The notes under the pieces are model-generated. The model did no database searches, was not told the origin of the DNA, and saw nothing but the letters and a program-made list of their open reading frames with translations. Position numbers and translations under genes: made by a program. A stretch of 64,000 bases of DNA from Chenopodium formosanum (Eukaryota > Streptophyta > Magnoliopsida > Caryophyllales > Amaranthaceae): contig CM044874.1 in NCBI GenBank assembly GCA_024500155.1, positions 65,706,795-65,770,794 on the forward strand, written 5' to 3'. Of this stretch, positions 42,933 through 53,004 are shown piece after piece (positions within the stretch are counted from its first letter, which is position 1; each line of letters begins with the position of its first letter).

Positions 42933-44577
42933 TTGACAGCTGAAAAAAGGAGAGTTAATCCCCAGTAACAATACAAATACTAACACAATAATGAAAGTTT
43001 AACAGTAAATCTGCAATGTTTCAAAGATGCATTCTTGCATATTGAGCTCCTATATAATCTCCCTGCAACCATTTTAAAAGTCTTCTGTCAGGGATAAAAA
43101 TTTGTAAATGCCACAAATACAGCTTCACCGCTTCTTTGACTCCCTTGAAGATCGTTGCCAGCATGCATGAAACTATCTGCTGGTTGCAAGGACCACTCTC
43201 CCTCTTTAATGGCATCTGCAGTAGTTCTAACTTCTAAGTATCCACCACCATCCTCGATTTTTGTTTTTGCTTCTTACTTGCCTGATCTCCAGAATAGTAG
43301 GCCTGCAAACACCACTTCCTGCAGTTAAAATGTAACACTTACTCTATTGGTGTGCTTCCCTGTTGACCTGCCTTGATTCGAAGCCTGGGGAGCAGCTTTT
43401 TTCTGACTCGGAATCAGCTGCAAGGTCATCATCTTTAGCAGCCATAATACCAGAACCCGCCTTATGTTCCATTCTTGACTTTCGTTTCCTCATCAAAACA
43501 AAGTTTGCAGGCATCAATATCCCACTCGGCATTATTTTTGCGGAGGGAGGCTACTCTAACATCTGTGATGGTAGCTTGGCTACTAAAAACAGGTGGCTTG
43601 CCATGAACCCAGAGATGGTGAATATAATTGACAACTGTGATGTTAAGAACAAACTCTACTGAAGCCAAATCTCTGAATCAGACCCTCACACACGGGATAC
43701 AGCTTTGAAATAGGCATAGCATGGAGGTTTTTTCTTCACTAAAATAATCCTCACCCTTGAGCAATTTGAAAGCTCTATTAAATAATTATTTTTGAACATG
43801 AAGAAAAAAAATTACTACGTATTTTAATGTTAAACTGTCATCCATGCCAAAAAAGAAAAAAAAAAAAGAAAAAAAAATTATTCAAGGTAAAAAGAACATT
43901 AAGAAGTCCTCTCACAACGGAGGGTACTAATGCAAAAAACTTGGAAGAGAAACAATTTGGCAAAATTCATGAATGTATGCCAAAACCAAAAGTGGGTGAA
44001 AAGAGTTTAAAGATGAGAAAAGAGTAAAAGGTTGGTTTAAGCACCATTACGCCTTATATTGTAACCTAACCTTATCATTTTCTTCTAATCATTACATAAA
44101 TGGTGTTATCCTCCAAGTTGTTGCCTTGTTTATTCCATATTTACATACATATTAACATATATAATGCACAATTTCCATTGTTGAGCTTGCTAGCTACTCC
44201 GTAGCAGGTAAAAAGAGTAAGAAATTTCGTATTTCAACATCAAAATAGACACTTTCAACAAATTCTTTTAAATAATTGCTTTCATTTGCAAATTACTCCT
44301 TCAGGACTTTGAATGCGAATGATTACTAAAAGCCAATCATAAACTATTATTTTTAACAAAGACTATAATTTGTCAAACATAGACGATATATGTTGGGCTC
44401 AATCCTAGCACAGTTCAAGGGTAAGAATTACCCCGCCTTCACATAAGTAAAGCATTTAACAATAGATATTAAATAAAAATACAACAAACTAAGATAACTT
44501 GTTATTAAATAAAAATACAACCAAACTAAGATAACTTGTAGGTAAGAATGAATAGGAGTTAACATGGACCATGCTGA
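42757..44577. other. duplicated segment downstream of copia-1
   Basis: Nearly identical to 61955-63780, a constant offset of about 19.2 kb. Contains a long poly-T (42897-42931), an unidentified minus-strand coding-like patch (43021-43690), an A-rich tract (43855-43880) and AT-rich spacer, and runs into the 3' end of the F-box gene. Confidence 0.75.
43021..43690 (-). pseudogene. unidentified coding-like fragment
   Basis: Three short minus-strand frames that differ in phase: FVLNITVVNYIHHLWVHGKP through NAEWDIDACKLCFDEETK (43668-43462), MEHKAGSGIMAAKDDDLAAD through SCSPGFESRQVNREAHQ (43532-43344), and QQIVSCMLATIFKGVKEAVK through LKWLQGDYIGAQYARMHL (43215-43021). WDIDACKLC faintly recalls the C-terminal zinc-binding part of replication protein A large subunits, but I cannot support that. 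The same frames with few changes recur at 62225-62890. It may be exons of one decayed gene. Confidence 0.35.
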
Positions 44578-46339
44578 TCATAACACTTGAATCGAACAGG
44601 TGACCGAGGCTTTTGGTAAATTCTTCAATGTAATCTCGATTAACATCTGACATGGATTAAAATTCGGAGTTCGGGCTAAGCATATGACCAGTTCCTCCAA
44701 AACTAACGCATGTCTAAGGAGAAACTGGGTTATTAATATCTCCTGAACAAATCCATGGTATTCCCTTATCACTATTCTTTTGAGACGATTCCTGCAACAT
44801 ACGGGAGTTTCATGATCTGTACGGATAAAAAATTCTTGTTCCTGCTCCAGCGCCTTTTTCCTATACTCACACAAAAAGTCGCCATGATATCCAGCGAGTC
44901 CCTAAGAAGTAAACATCAATAATCAATAAAATTAAAATTAAGAAAACTCTCAGAAGTTGAACAACATTGCTCATATGATTACTAAAACCACACCAACCTG
45001 TGCAAATTCAAGTGTTTCTAAGACAGGTGAACAGTTGAGAAAAGGCAACAACAGATTATCCCAGCAGCTATCTTCAGTAGCACCACCCAACTCTAGATGT
45101 TTCAGATTAGGAAACACGGGGAGTTTATCCTTTAAGACTTCCTCATCGATGAAGTCAAACTCCTACAACCACAAGTTAAACAATTATTACAATTGGTAAA
45201 TTTCAAAATCAACTATGAAAGGAGAAAAAGGATTATTCAGCTTAAAAGAGAGAAATTAGAGATTGAGACATTACCCACATAAAAATGCCAAACAATGATA
45301 AGTGTTGAGAATAAGAAAAGGGTCTAATGAGGTTAATTATTTGCTGAAATGATCTTCCAAATTTTAAGGCCATGCATATTGTCAGAGATGCTTTAACAAG
45401 ACCATGCATTACAGGGATTGAGTAACAACTTGCTAAATTATCAGAGTATTCAATGTACTCCAAATTGGGAGTACTGATCAGCACACAGTCGCTGTTATCT
45501 CGGAAAAAATCAGGACATTTAGGCATCCTTAAAGTCAATCTTCGAAGGGAAGTCGACGTGATAGCCGTGATGTTCACATGCCTTGTAAAGGGTTGGAATG
45601 TAAGATCTTCAAGTAGAGGGCAACTTGATACTAGCCTTGGCAAAAAGTCATCCTCAGAAATGAGAGATGCAAACAAGACGAGCTGTTTCAATTTTGGAAG
45701 ACGATAAGAGGGCATGACGTAAATTTGATCAAAACCAATGTTGACCTCAAGTTTCAACACCTCCAACGTTTCACAGGTGAAAATAGCTGGGGGCAGCTGA
45801 AAATTACCTGACTCCCCCACCAGTATAGAGAGGTCAAGTTCCCTAAGGCCACAAAAAGACAATGGATAAGAGATCCACACATTCAATCGCGGAGATTTCA
45901 AGTCAGGGAGGCAACCTTGACTACACCCATAGCAACTATCGCAACCAAAAAAGTACACTTTACCAAAGTCCTTGCTGGTAAGTTTAAGCTTAAACTTGGT
46001 AAGATGCTGCGATTGGTGTGTCTGGAGTACGGTATCAACAAAGCTCACAAAAGTGGGGAAACGCTCAATTGCATAGGGATGTTTCAAACAAAGACAGATA
46101 GGTGAACCATCAAAATCAAGACTTGTAATCAAAGGGAAAACACGCCTCAATTTCGTAGACAAGGCACAAGTAGCAGCAGCATCCTTGGTAGGAAGCAAAG
46201 AGAGGATCCGAATTAATAATTCATCAGGCAAACTGGAGAGTCTATCTACCAACATTTGAGTAAAGTTGTGATTTTGAACATCACATACAGTAGCATAATT
46301 ACTGGTACATGGTTTCAAGCTCCTATCCATACTGACCAT
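44578..46339 (-). CDS. F-box/LRR/FBD protein, three coding exons
   Basis: F-box proteins are the substrate adaptors of SCF ubiquitin ligases; the FBD class is a large plant family mostly without known targets. Exons (minus): 46339-45275, 45162-44998 and 44901-44578, all phase 0, with donors GTAATG and GTTGGT and acceptors TTGTAG and TTCTTAG, giving 517 residues. The F-box is at about residues 31-75: DRLSSLPDELLIRILSLLPT, then TCALSTKLRRVFPLI. Leucine-rich repeats follow (LRELDLSILV, LEVLKLEVNI, LVSSCPLLEDLTF, LRRLTLRMPKC). The last exon is the FBD: CCRNRLKRIVIREYHGFVQE, LLRHALVLEELVICLA. I see no stop or frameshift. A 5' UTR intron is likely (next entry). The end of the gene is duplicated at 63781-64000. 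Confidence 0.85.
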
Positions 46340-46343
46340 ACAC

Positions 46344-46960
46344 CTGCACCCATGATAGATAAATAGACGATACTATTAAAACCCTAATCAAATAGGACGA
46401 ATCATGCAAAACCGCTTAGAAAACAAATATCCAGAGCTTGTAAGAAATTTAACAATCAATAAAAAGCGGATTATAATATGAAAGCGATAAAAACAAAATA
46501 GGATGAATCATGCAAAACGGCTTAAAAAACAAAATCAAAATCATGAATCATGCAAAACGGCTTAAAAACCAAAATTAAAATCAAACAAAAAGTGGATTAT
46601 AATATGAAAGCGATATCTTAAAAGAGCAACTGGGGACGAAACAACCTGGTTCAAAGTTTCAAAGTTCAAATTCAGGAAATCACAGTACGAAATTTAATTC
46701 AGGCTCGAAAAATCACATAATTTTATAGGGAGAAAAGGCATATTTGATTCAATTATCAATAATTTAAGTATCTCGTCAGTAATTAAGACCAATAGTTCAA
46801 AAGTTGATATTAGATTAAACCCTAGATTGTGAAATTGATACGATGATTACACAAAAAGGAATAAAAACTTACCTCAAAAGTTGCTTCAATGGAGGATTAA
46901 AATATCAGAAGGCGCCTCAGTGGAGAACGAGGAGTGCGCTTCAATGGGAAACTCAGAGAG
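46344..46960 (-). promoter_or_regulatory. 5' UTR and UTR intron of the F-box gene
   Basis: On the minus strand a donor GAG/GTAAGT at 46873/46872 follows a C/T-rich leader (about 46960-46873), and GGTGCAG at 46345 is a matching acceptor five bases before the ATG (46339). The intron holds a short tandem duplication (46455-46615, GAATCATGCAAAACGGCTTA). No TATA box is obvious. Confidence 0.5.
46455..46615. repeat. short imperfect tandem repeats
   Basis: ATGAATCATGCAAAACGGCT and AGTGGATTATAATATGAAAG words recur two to three times each, suggesting a local duplication of about 60-110 bp. Confidence 0.55.
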
Positions 46961-47157
46961 AGGGGAAGGGGGAAGGGGGGCTAATTTTATTATTTAACTA
47001 TTAGGCTCGATTTTTTTTTATTTTGTTTTTTTTTTATTTTTGTATTTACAGTATATAAATATTACTGTATCTCTTAATTCTAATGAAAAAAAATAATAAA
47101 TAAAAAACAATAATTAGTGGTTAAAAATTGTTATTGACTTAAATAAAATAAATGGTA

Positions 47158-47472
47158 CTTCCTCCGTTTCATAATGTTAGTCCCACATACTATTTTGGGC
47201 GTTTCAAAAAGTTATAACCATATTGAATATATTTCATTTATAACTTGATTTATTTTGGAATTAATAAGTTGTGGATTAATGACATGACTCTAAGTAAGGA
47301 AATCTTTACCTTAAATTATGCAATTATAACTTATGTTTTCCTAATAAAAATTAAAAAAAAGTTAAACTTATTATTAATTATGTTGTACTTTAATGTTAGA
47401 TTCCTAATATATTTCTTTTCTTATTTTACGTGACTGATTCCATATGAGACTAACATTATGAAACGGAGGGAG
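47158..47472. mobile_element. Stowaway-like MITE, 315 bp
   Basis: TA at 47156-47157 and 47473-47474. Inverted ends CTTCCTCCGTTTCATAATGT and CTCCCTCCGTTTCATAATGT (other strand), continuing TAGTCCCA/TAGTCTCA. A non-coding Tc1/mariner-type element. Confidence 0.85.
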
Positions 47473-47560
47473 TAAGTTGAAGAGTTAGAGTATTAAAAAA
47501 TTGTAAAAGAAAAATAGTGGATTTTAATTGAAAAGTAATTAATGAGAGAGGAAAGATATA

Positions 47561-48340
47561 CTTCCTACGTTTTTATTATTGCACAATACAAGTTGGGCAC
47601 AGTAATTTTGGTAGCTGGAAATAGGGTTGTCATCGGTCCAAGACCGGAAAAACCCAAATAAAGACCGAAAATTAGAATTTTAAGAACCGAAGACCGGACC
47701 GATTAAGCTAGGACCAAACCCGGACCGGACCGAAAGAATCGGATTAAAACCTAGACTAGACCGCTTTGGACTGATTTAAGAATTTTTTTTATAAAAATAC
47801 TAAATTTTTAATAAAGTTATGGAATACACGTAAAAAGTAAAGGAAAAACAATATTTTAATGTCATTTTTATGTCTTTTTTTGTATGTTTAGTACAAAAAA
47901 CTTATAAAATTAAAGTTTTCTAACCTTATTAATGATAATTTTCACCATTATTTAAGGTTTCACGCATATTTTTACTAAAAAAAAGCGGCCTGAATAGACC
48001 GGTTTTTATAGGGTTTTGGATCGTACCGGACCGAAGACCGAAAAAAATAATTTCAAGACCCGAAGACCAGACCGATTAGTTCGGTCTGGTCCGGTCAATT
48101 TTTTTGGTCCGGAACAATTTATGAACACCCCTAATTGGAAAAGGAAGAGAGAGAAAGGTAAAAATACAAAAGTGTCCATGTAATGTAAACTTAAACTAAA
48201 GAATAAGGGTGAAAAAGTAAGGGTATGTTGGATGTTTGCAATGTGAACGGATACAATTTTTGTCTTAAAATGGAAATGGTGCAATATTTGTGAAACTTTC
48301 GTAAAAGGCAAGTGATGAAATATTAAAAGAACGGAGGAAG
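47561..48340. mobile_element. Stowaway-like MITE with nested insertion
   Basis: TA at 47559-47560 and 48341-48342. Inverted ends are CTTCCTACGTTTTTATTATT and CTTCCTCCGTTCTTTTAATA (other strand). The element is 780 bp, but removing the inner insertion 47633-48132 leaves about 280 bp, a normal Stowaway size. Confidence 0.7.
47633..48132. mobile_element. GGTCCGGTC-rich TIR element nested in a MITE
   Basis: The left end AGGGTTGTCATCGGTCC faces the right end GGTCCGGAAC...ATGAACACCCCT (inverse AGGGGTGTTCAT). The interior is filled with GACCGGACCG and CGGTCC palindromes at both ends around an AT-rich core. A possible 3-bp AAT duplication flanks it. The terminal word AGGGGTGTTCAT resembles common plant TIR elements; the family is uncertain. 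Confidence 0.55.
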
Positions 48341-48435
48341 TAATAAAAAAAAAAAGTAGTAGTGGGTTGGGTGGGGACCATGAGAGGAGATAGATAAATA
48401 TTTTAATGTAACTTTTTACCAAAAAAAAAAAAAAA

Positions 48436-48512
48436 AGGAAGTGTAACACTTATTAAAACACGGCCGGTTTTGGTAAGTGTAACACTTATTAAAACACGGA
48501 GGGAGTATCTAT
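48436..48512. repeat. 25-bp direct repeat at a MITE end
   Basis: AAGTGTAACACTTATTAAAA plus CACGG occurs twice; the second copy continues AGGGAGTA, a MITE terminus. The other end of this MITE was not found. Confidence 0.6.
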
Positions 48513-48798
48513 CTATACTTCTATTTTAAAACAAGAAGTTTAAAGGACACACGTCCTCTTCTTTCTCTTTTTTATTTTATTTTTTTTTTAAAAAAAAAAA
48601 AATTTATCCTAAACGATTACAATCCTTTTAAAATATCAATTTTCATATGTATCTTTTGGGTTTCACTGCATTTCATTATATAAATTTCCATTTACATAGA
48701 AATTGATAATATTTACCTTCCCTCTCTTTCACTGATTTTACCGTCCTCTCTTTCACCCGAAGTCTATAATTTATATAAACTAATTAAAATTTTTTTGG

Positions 48799-49916
48799 AA
48801 ATTCTCTTTGGTAACACCATACTTTTAACTTTCCTCAGTGGTGAATTACAAAAATTCTTATTATCTTTGATAAACCTAAAATTTTATATTAAGCTAACCA
48901 TGACATTAATGATAAACTGTAATTAAATATTTAACTATAGTTAGTTTATTTATTTATTTTGTTATTATTATTTACTTAATAAAAATTATTTATTATAAAA
49001 AAAATCACCCCTTCCCCAACCAATCTGCCACCACTCTTCGCCCCCACCCACACCGGCGCCGACCCCTCTCCCGCCAGCGTGCCGGCCTCCCCTCATGGCC
49101 ATGTATCGACAACAGCCAAATTCGCTACTATGCAACAACATAAACCAACCAAACACCTTCCTCGTCCTCAATTTCGATCTTCACCATCAATCGTCGACGT
49201 CTTTTTCGATCAATTCGCTTCCAATTCGTCCTTATCTCTCTTCGTTGAGATTTGATGAGTGATTTCTTTTCCGTCGACAAAACAAACAATTGAGATTAGC
49301 AAGAGGAAAATTGGAGATTTTTTTAGGGTTAGGGTTAAAGGTGAAAATCGGGAATTGGGGAATCGGGGAAGGGGAGTCCGACGGGAGAGGAGTTACAGGT
49401 GTGGTTGCGGATTTCAGGGATGGGGGATGAGAGGCTGACGAATTTCGGGGGTGGGGGATGAGTGGCTGGCGGTTTTCAGAGGTGAGGGATAAGAGGTTGG
49501 TGGTTTTAGGGGATGGGGGTGATCGACTAGTGGTTTTCGGGGGTGGGGGATGAGCTGACGATCTTCGGGGGTAAGGATGGAAGTGTTTCAGGGTTTTCGA
49601 GGAAGTGGAGAGGTGTAGGATGGTCGTCGGCGTTAAGAGGTTTGGGTGCCGGCAAGTCGGCAATGAAGTGAGGTAGCGCTGGCGAAGGGAAGGGGGTTGG
49701 GGTTGGCTGGGGCACCGGTGGGTGGGGTTGGGTTTTTTTTTTTTATTTTACAAAAATAATTTAATTATTTAAAAAAATATTAAAACTAACTATGGTTAAT
49801 GAATTTAAATTAAAATAAGTATTATCTTTGGTAATAAAAAACTTAGGTTTATCAAAGATAATAAGAATTTTTGTAATTCACCACTGAGAAATGTAAAAAG
49901 TATGATGTTATTGAAT
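48799..49916. mobile_element. long-TIR (Mutator-like) element with GC-rich interior
   Basis: The first about 80 bases (AACACCATACTTTTAACTTT, CAGTGGTGAATTACAAAAAT, CTTATTATCTTTGATAAACC) recur inverted at 49830-49916, and weaker inverted similarity extends to about 190 bp (TAACTATAGTTAGTTT against AACTAACTATGGTTA). Between them, 49005-49735 is GC-rich with the look of plant 5' UTR/first-exon DNA and contains a 46-bp tandem repeat (49410-49580). The 143-codon minus frame (49663-49232) is Pro/Ser-rich. No transposase is seen, so this is a non-autonomous MULE, possibly a Pack-MULE. The 9-bp TSD was not identified. Confidence 0.6.
49410..49580. repeat. 46-bp tandem repeat in the MULE-like interior
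   Basis: Three to four units with core TTTCGGGGGTGGGGGATGAG followed by GGCTGGCGG-like sequence. The period is not a multiple of three, so frames through it are not constrained. Confidence 0.6.
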
Positions 49917-50370
49917 TTAGTGGAGCATTCAAACGTATTTTTTTCGATCTACACATTATTAACATTTCGGTTTTTTTTTTTCAAATTTATTTTTAATTTT
50001 TTGTTGTTTTTGAATTCTATTTTTTAAAACAAATTTTGCTTTTACAATTTGTGTAGGTTTTCAATTAAAATCTGTATAAATTTTTTTTTCTATTTTATTG
50101 TTTAATGATCAATTTTTTTCTATAATTTTCAATATTTTATAATTTTATCAATTATCACCTTTTCAGATCTTGATTTTTTATTAAATTTATAATCCCCACC
50201 AATAATCGTTAACTTTCGAACCTCGTTCTTTCTCTCTCCATGGCACGAACCTAACTTTTTATTCAAAACCACCATTAACGAAACCTTAAATGGTGCTTTT
50301 GTGGTGGGGATTTAGGGTTTGAGGCGTGGGGGAAGAGGATGGGTTGATTTAACGAAACCTTTCTCAATAT
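49917..50370. other. AT-rich spacer, no gene
   Basis: Non-coding sequence ending abruptly at 50370, where copia ORF2 sequence begins. ACGAAACCTT occurs at about 50279 and again at about 50353, close to the breakpoint. Confidence 0.5.
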
Positions 50371-51107
50371 GTTCCAATAGGATGGAAGGTGGGATATGGT
50401 AACCTACTTACCTATGTTTTCGAAAGCTTTGGCATCTCCTTTACTGATAAAGAACCTCTGCCCCTCAAAAACACCGAATACATGCAACCTATTTTCCTTG
50501 AAAATCATAAGATGAAGGTTGTGGATGGATGTTTTAAAGTTGTGCTGGAGGAAAAGGAGAAAAGGCCTAAGGAAGTAGGTGGACTAGCTGAGGGGGAAGA
50601 AGAGAGGGCTGCTGGGATAGTAGAGGAGTGGTGCATTACATTCAAGAGGAGGAAGAGGAAAAGGTGGTTGAGGAAGTGACTGAGGCAGGGGGAAGGAAGA
50701 AAAGGAAGATTTTAAGGCTGATGAAGAAAAAGGAGCCCTCTGCACCCATTTGTATTGATATGACTGGGGTGCAAGAGGAATTACAGAAAGTCTCAAGCTC
50801 TCCTAGTTTGGGCAAGTATGCATCTGCAGGAACAGGTTTCGCAGCTTTCAGTTCCCCATCAAAGGTTCCCAGCGAGGATGTCAAGGAGATGAAGGATATG
50901 CTCCTGAAGGTGCTGACGGAACAAGTGGATTCAAAGCAAAACATGGCAGAACTGAAGAAGAGCATGCTAATTCTGAGCACTGATGTCAAGAAGCTAGTCT
51001 CAAGTTCTGAACAAGGGAGACAGTCCATTGTGAAGGACATAGTGTCTCAAATCAGCAAGAAGCTGGAGGATCTTGCTGTTGATGGTGACCAGAGCATTGC
51101 TTCTTAA
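50371..51107 (+). pseudogene. partial copia ORF2
   Basis: Lacks the first about 270 codons of ORF2. A frame change near 50630 (GTAGAGGAGTGG against GTAGAGGGAGTGG in copia-2, one G lost) splits the Glu-rich linker. From 50628 the tail is open: GGRKKRKILRLMKKKEPSAP, TGVQEELQKVSSSPSLGKYA, then the coiled-coil-like EMKDMLLKVLTEQVDSKQNM...SIAS. It agrees with copia-2 and preserves the C-terminus lost in copia-1. Confidence 0.8.
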
Positions 51108-51698
51108 TCTACCTTTCCTTGCAGCCTCTTTATGTTGATAAAACTTATGTTTATTTGCTTTTGGAAACAATTTTTTTTGGGTCTGTAATATTTTGGGCAC
51201 TTATTAATTTCTTTTGGCAAACTTGCGAATTTGGTACATTTGGCCGATGTTTTTACTCGGTTTTGGATGATGAATGTCTATGTTTCTTTTGCCTATTTGC
51301 TTTGTGAATATTTGCTTTCTATGCATGCTTCTTGTCTTACCACTAAACCACTAGATGGTGTTGTGTTATGGTATACTATATACTTGTGTGTTAGTTTTTG
51401 ATAATGCCAAAAGGGGGAAATGGATGCAAACTATCAAGGAAACTTAATCATTCTATGTTCTCTGTTCGAAATCTTCACAAGCTGTATAATCTCTAAAATC
51501 AGGTATAATGTATATACAAGTTTTTTTTCAAGTTTTTTAGTTATTTATTTATGCATTGTTTTTATTTCCTTAAACATTAGTTTCCATTATTCATTGTATT
51601 TTGTTTTTGCATTTCCTTTCTTTAGGAATAAAATGGATTATCTCTGTTTCCTTGTAAGTAAGTTTGGTTTGTTTGTCATCATCAAAAAGGGGGAATAT
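50371..51698 (+). mobile_element. truncated copia 3' end (third copy)
   Basis: Begins inside ORF2 at TGTTCCAATAGGATGGAAGG, with no upstream copia sequence and no LTR on the left. It runs through ORF2 (stop at 51105-51107), the 3' spacer and the PPT, and ends at the LTR 51699-52939 that also serves as the 5' LTR of copia-2. Confidence 0.85.
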
Positions 51699-52939
51699 TG
51701 TTGGACTTAATGATTTTGATGATGACAGAACCTCACTTACTTACAAACTAATAAGTGCTTGATTGTTTAAGTGTGTACTCAGTTATAAAGAATAGGAGAA
51801 TAAAGGGTCTTGTAAAAATACCATGAGGAACAACAAGGGCAGAAGCAGAGCTATCCTTATAGAAGAGTTCCCTCACAGGAACTGGCGCTTCAGAAATGAA
51901 TACTAGAGAAGAGAAGTTCCTCCCAAGGAACAAAAGCCTCGGAGTAGGAGCTTCATCAGAGAATATGAAGACTAAATATATTTTTATATTTTAGGATTTA
52001 TGTAAGTATAAGATATTAAATAACACTCGAAAAATATGTGTGGAATTGGTCTAAAAGATGAAATATGTGCACGCTAGTTATTAGGAAAACTGTTATCATT
52101 TAAAAGTTTATCTTTTTTCTCAAGTTAAAAAGATTTTATTTTATTTCTTTTTCTGATTTTCGGAAAATATCTTTTACAAAATAAAATCTCCCATGTTTTC
52201 CAAAACTTGCGGCCTACTCTCCCAAGTTCTTCTTCAGTCATGGGTTTGCACATTAAGGAGTTCATGGTTCCTTAATTATAGGGACATGATCTTCTTAGTG
52301 GGTATGAGTAGTGGCGTAATGGTGTTGCTGCACAAAGAGGATTTTCCAAAGCATTTATTGATCTATAAATAGCCATTAATTTCAGAAGGAAAATCTCACC
52401 CTTGCTCACATAATTTTTCAAGATTCAAATCGAGTCAAGTGTCAATTTCACACAAGTTCATTAGAGTGTTCTTAATGTTCTTATACTAGAGTTTGTTTTC
52501 TTTCAAGTTGTAATTTGGGGAATGGGGAAGTTCGAGTGAACATTTGTGTATGAGAAAGAGAAGTGAGGAAGAGAAGAGAAAGAGAAGAGAGAACAGAGAA
52601 GTGAGAAGAGAGAAAGAGAAGAGAAGAGTAACAAGTTAGGTGACTTGTTCCTCAGGGTCTTAAGTTCGTAGAGGAACTTGAGTTTGAGTCATTAGCTTGT
52701 AATAGGATCATTTTCCCTATTATAGTAAAGATTCATTTCCCGAAATCCCAAGTGGTCGTGGTTTTTCTCCATGTTAGGGCCAAGGAGTTTTCCACGTAAA
52801 ATCTCTCTTGCATTCTTTAGTTTCTTTAGTTAATCTTTCAGTTCCTTTAGCTAACTTAATTTTAATTCCGCAAAAAGTTTGGCTAATCTCTCATACTACA
52901 ATTCAACCCCCCCTTCTTGTAGTATTCTTTGAAACAACA
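51699..52939 (+). repeat. copia LTR shared by the truncated copy and copia-2
   Basis: 1241 bp, TGTTGGACTTAATG to TTTGAAACAACA. TATA box CTATAAATAG near 52370; GA-rich tract about 52554-52628. Confidence 0.9.
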
Positions 52940-53004
52940 ATTGTTATCAGAGCCTAACTTCTAGGAAAACCAGGAAACCCTAAAGAAGAAAGGTCTTGGA
53001 GAAA

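Noticed and set aside
43827..44027. 66-codon plus-strand frame after an A-rich run, repeated at 63048-63230
   Set aside because: Starts in a poly-A tract, Lys-rich, no domain; the copy merely reflects the segmental duplication.
45453..46105. Plus-strand frames of 62-84 codons
   Set aside because: Antisense to the F-box gene exon 1.
49232..49663. 143-codon Pro/Ser-rich minus-strand frame as a gene
   Set aside because: Lies in a tandem-repeated GC-rich MULE core; open because of composition. Kept only as possible captured DNA.
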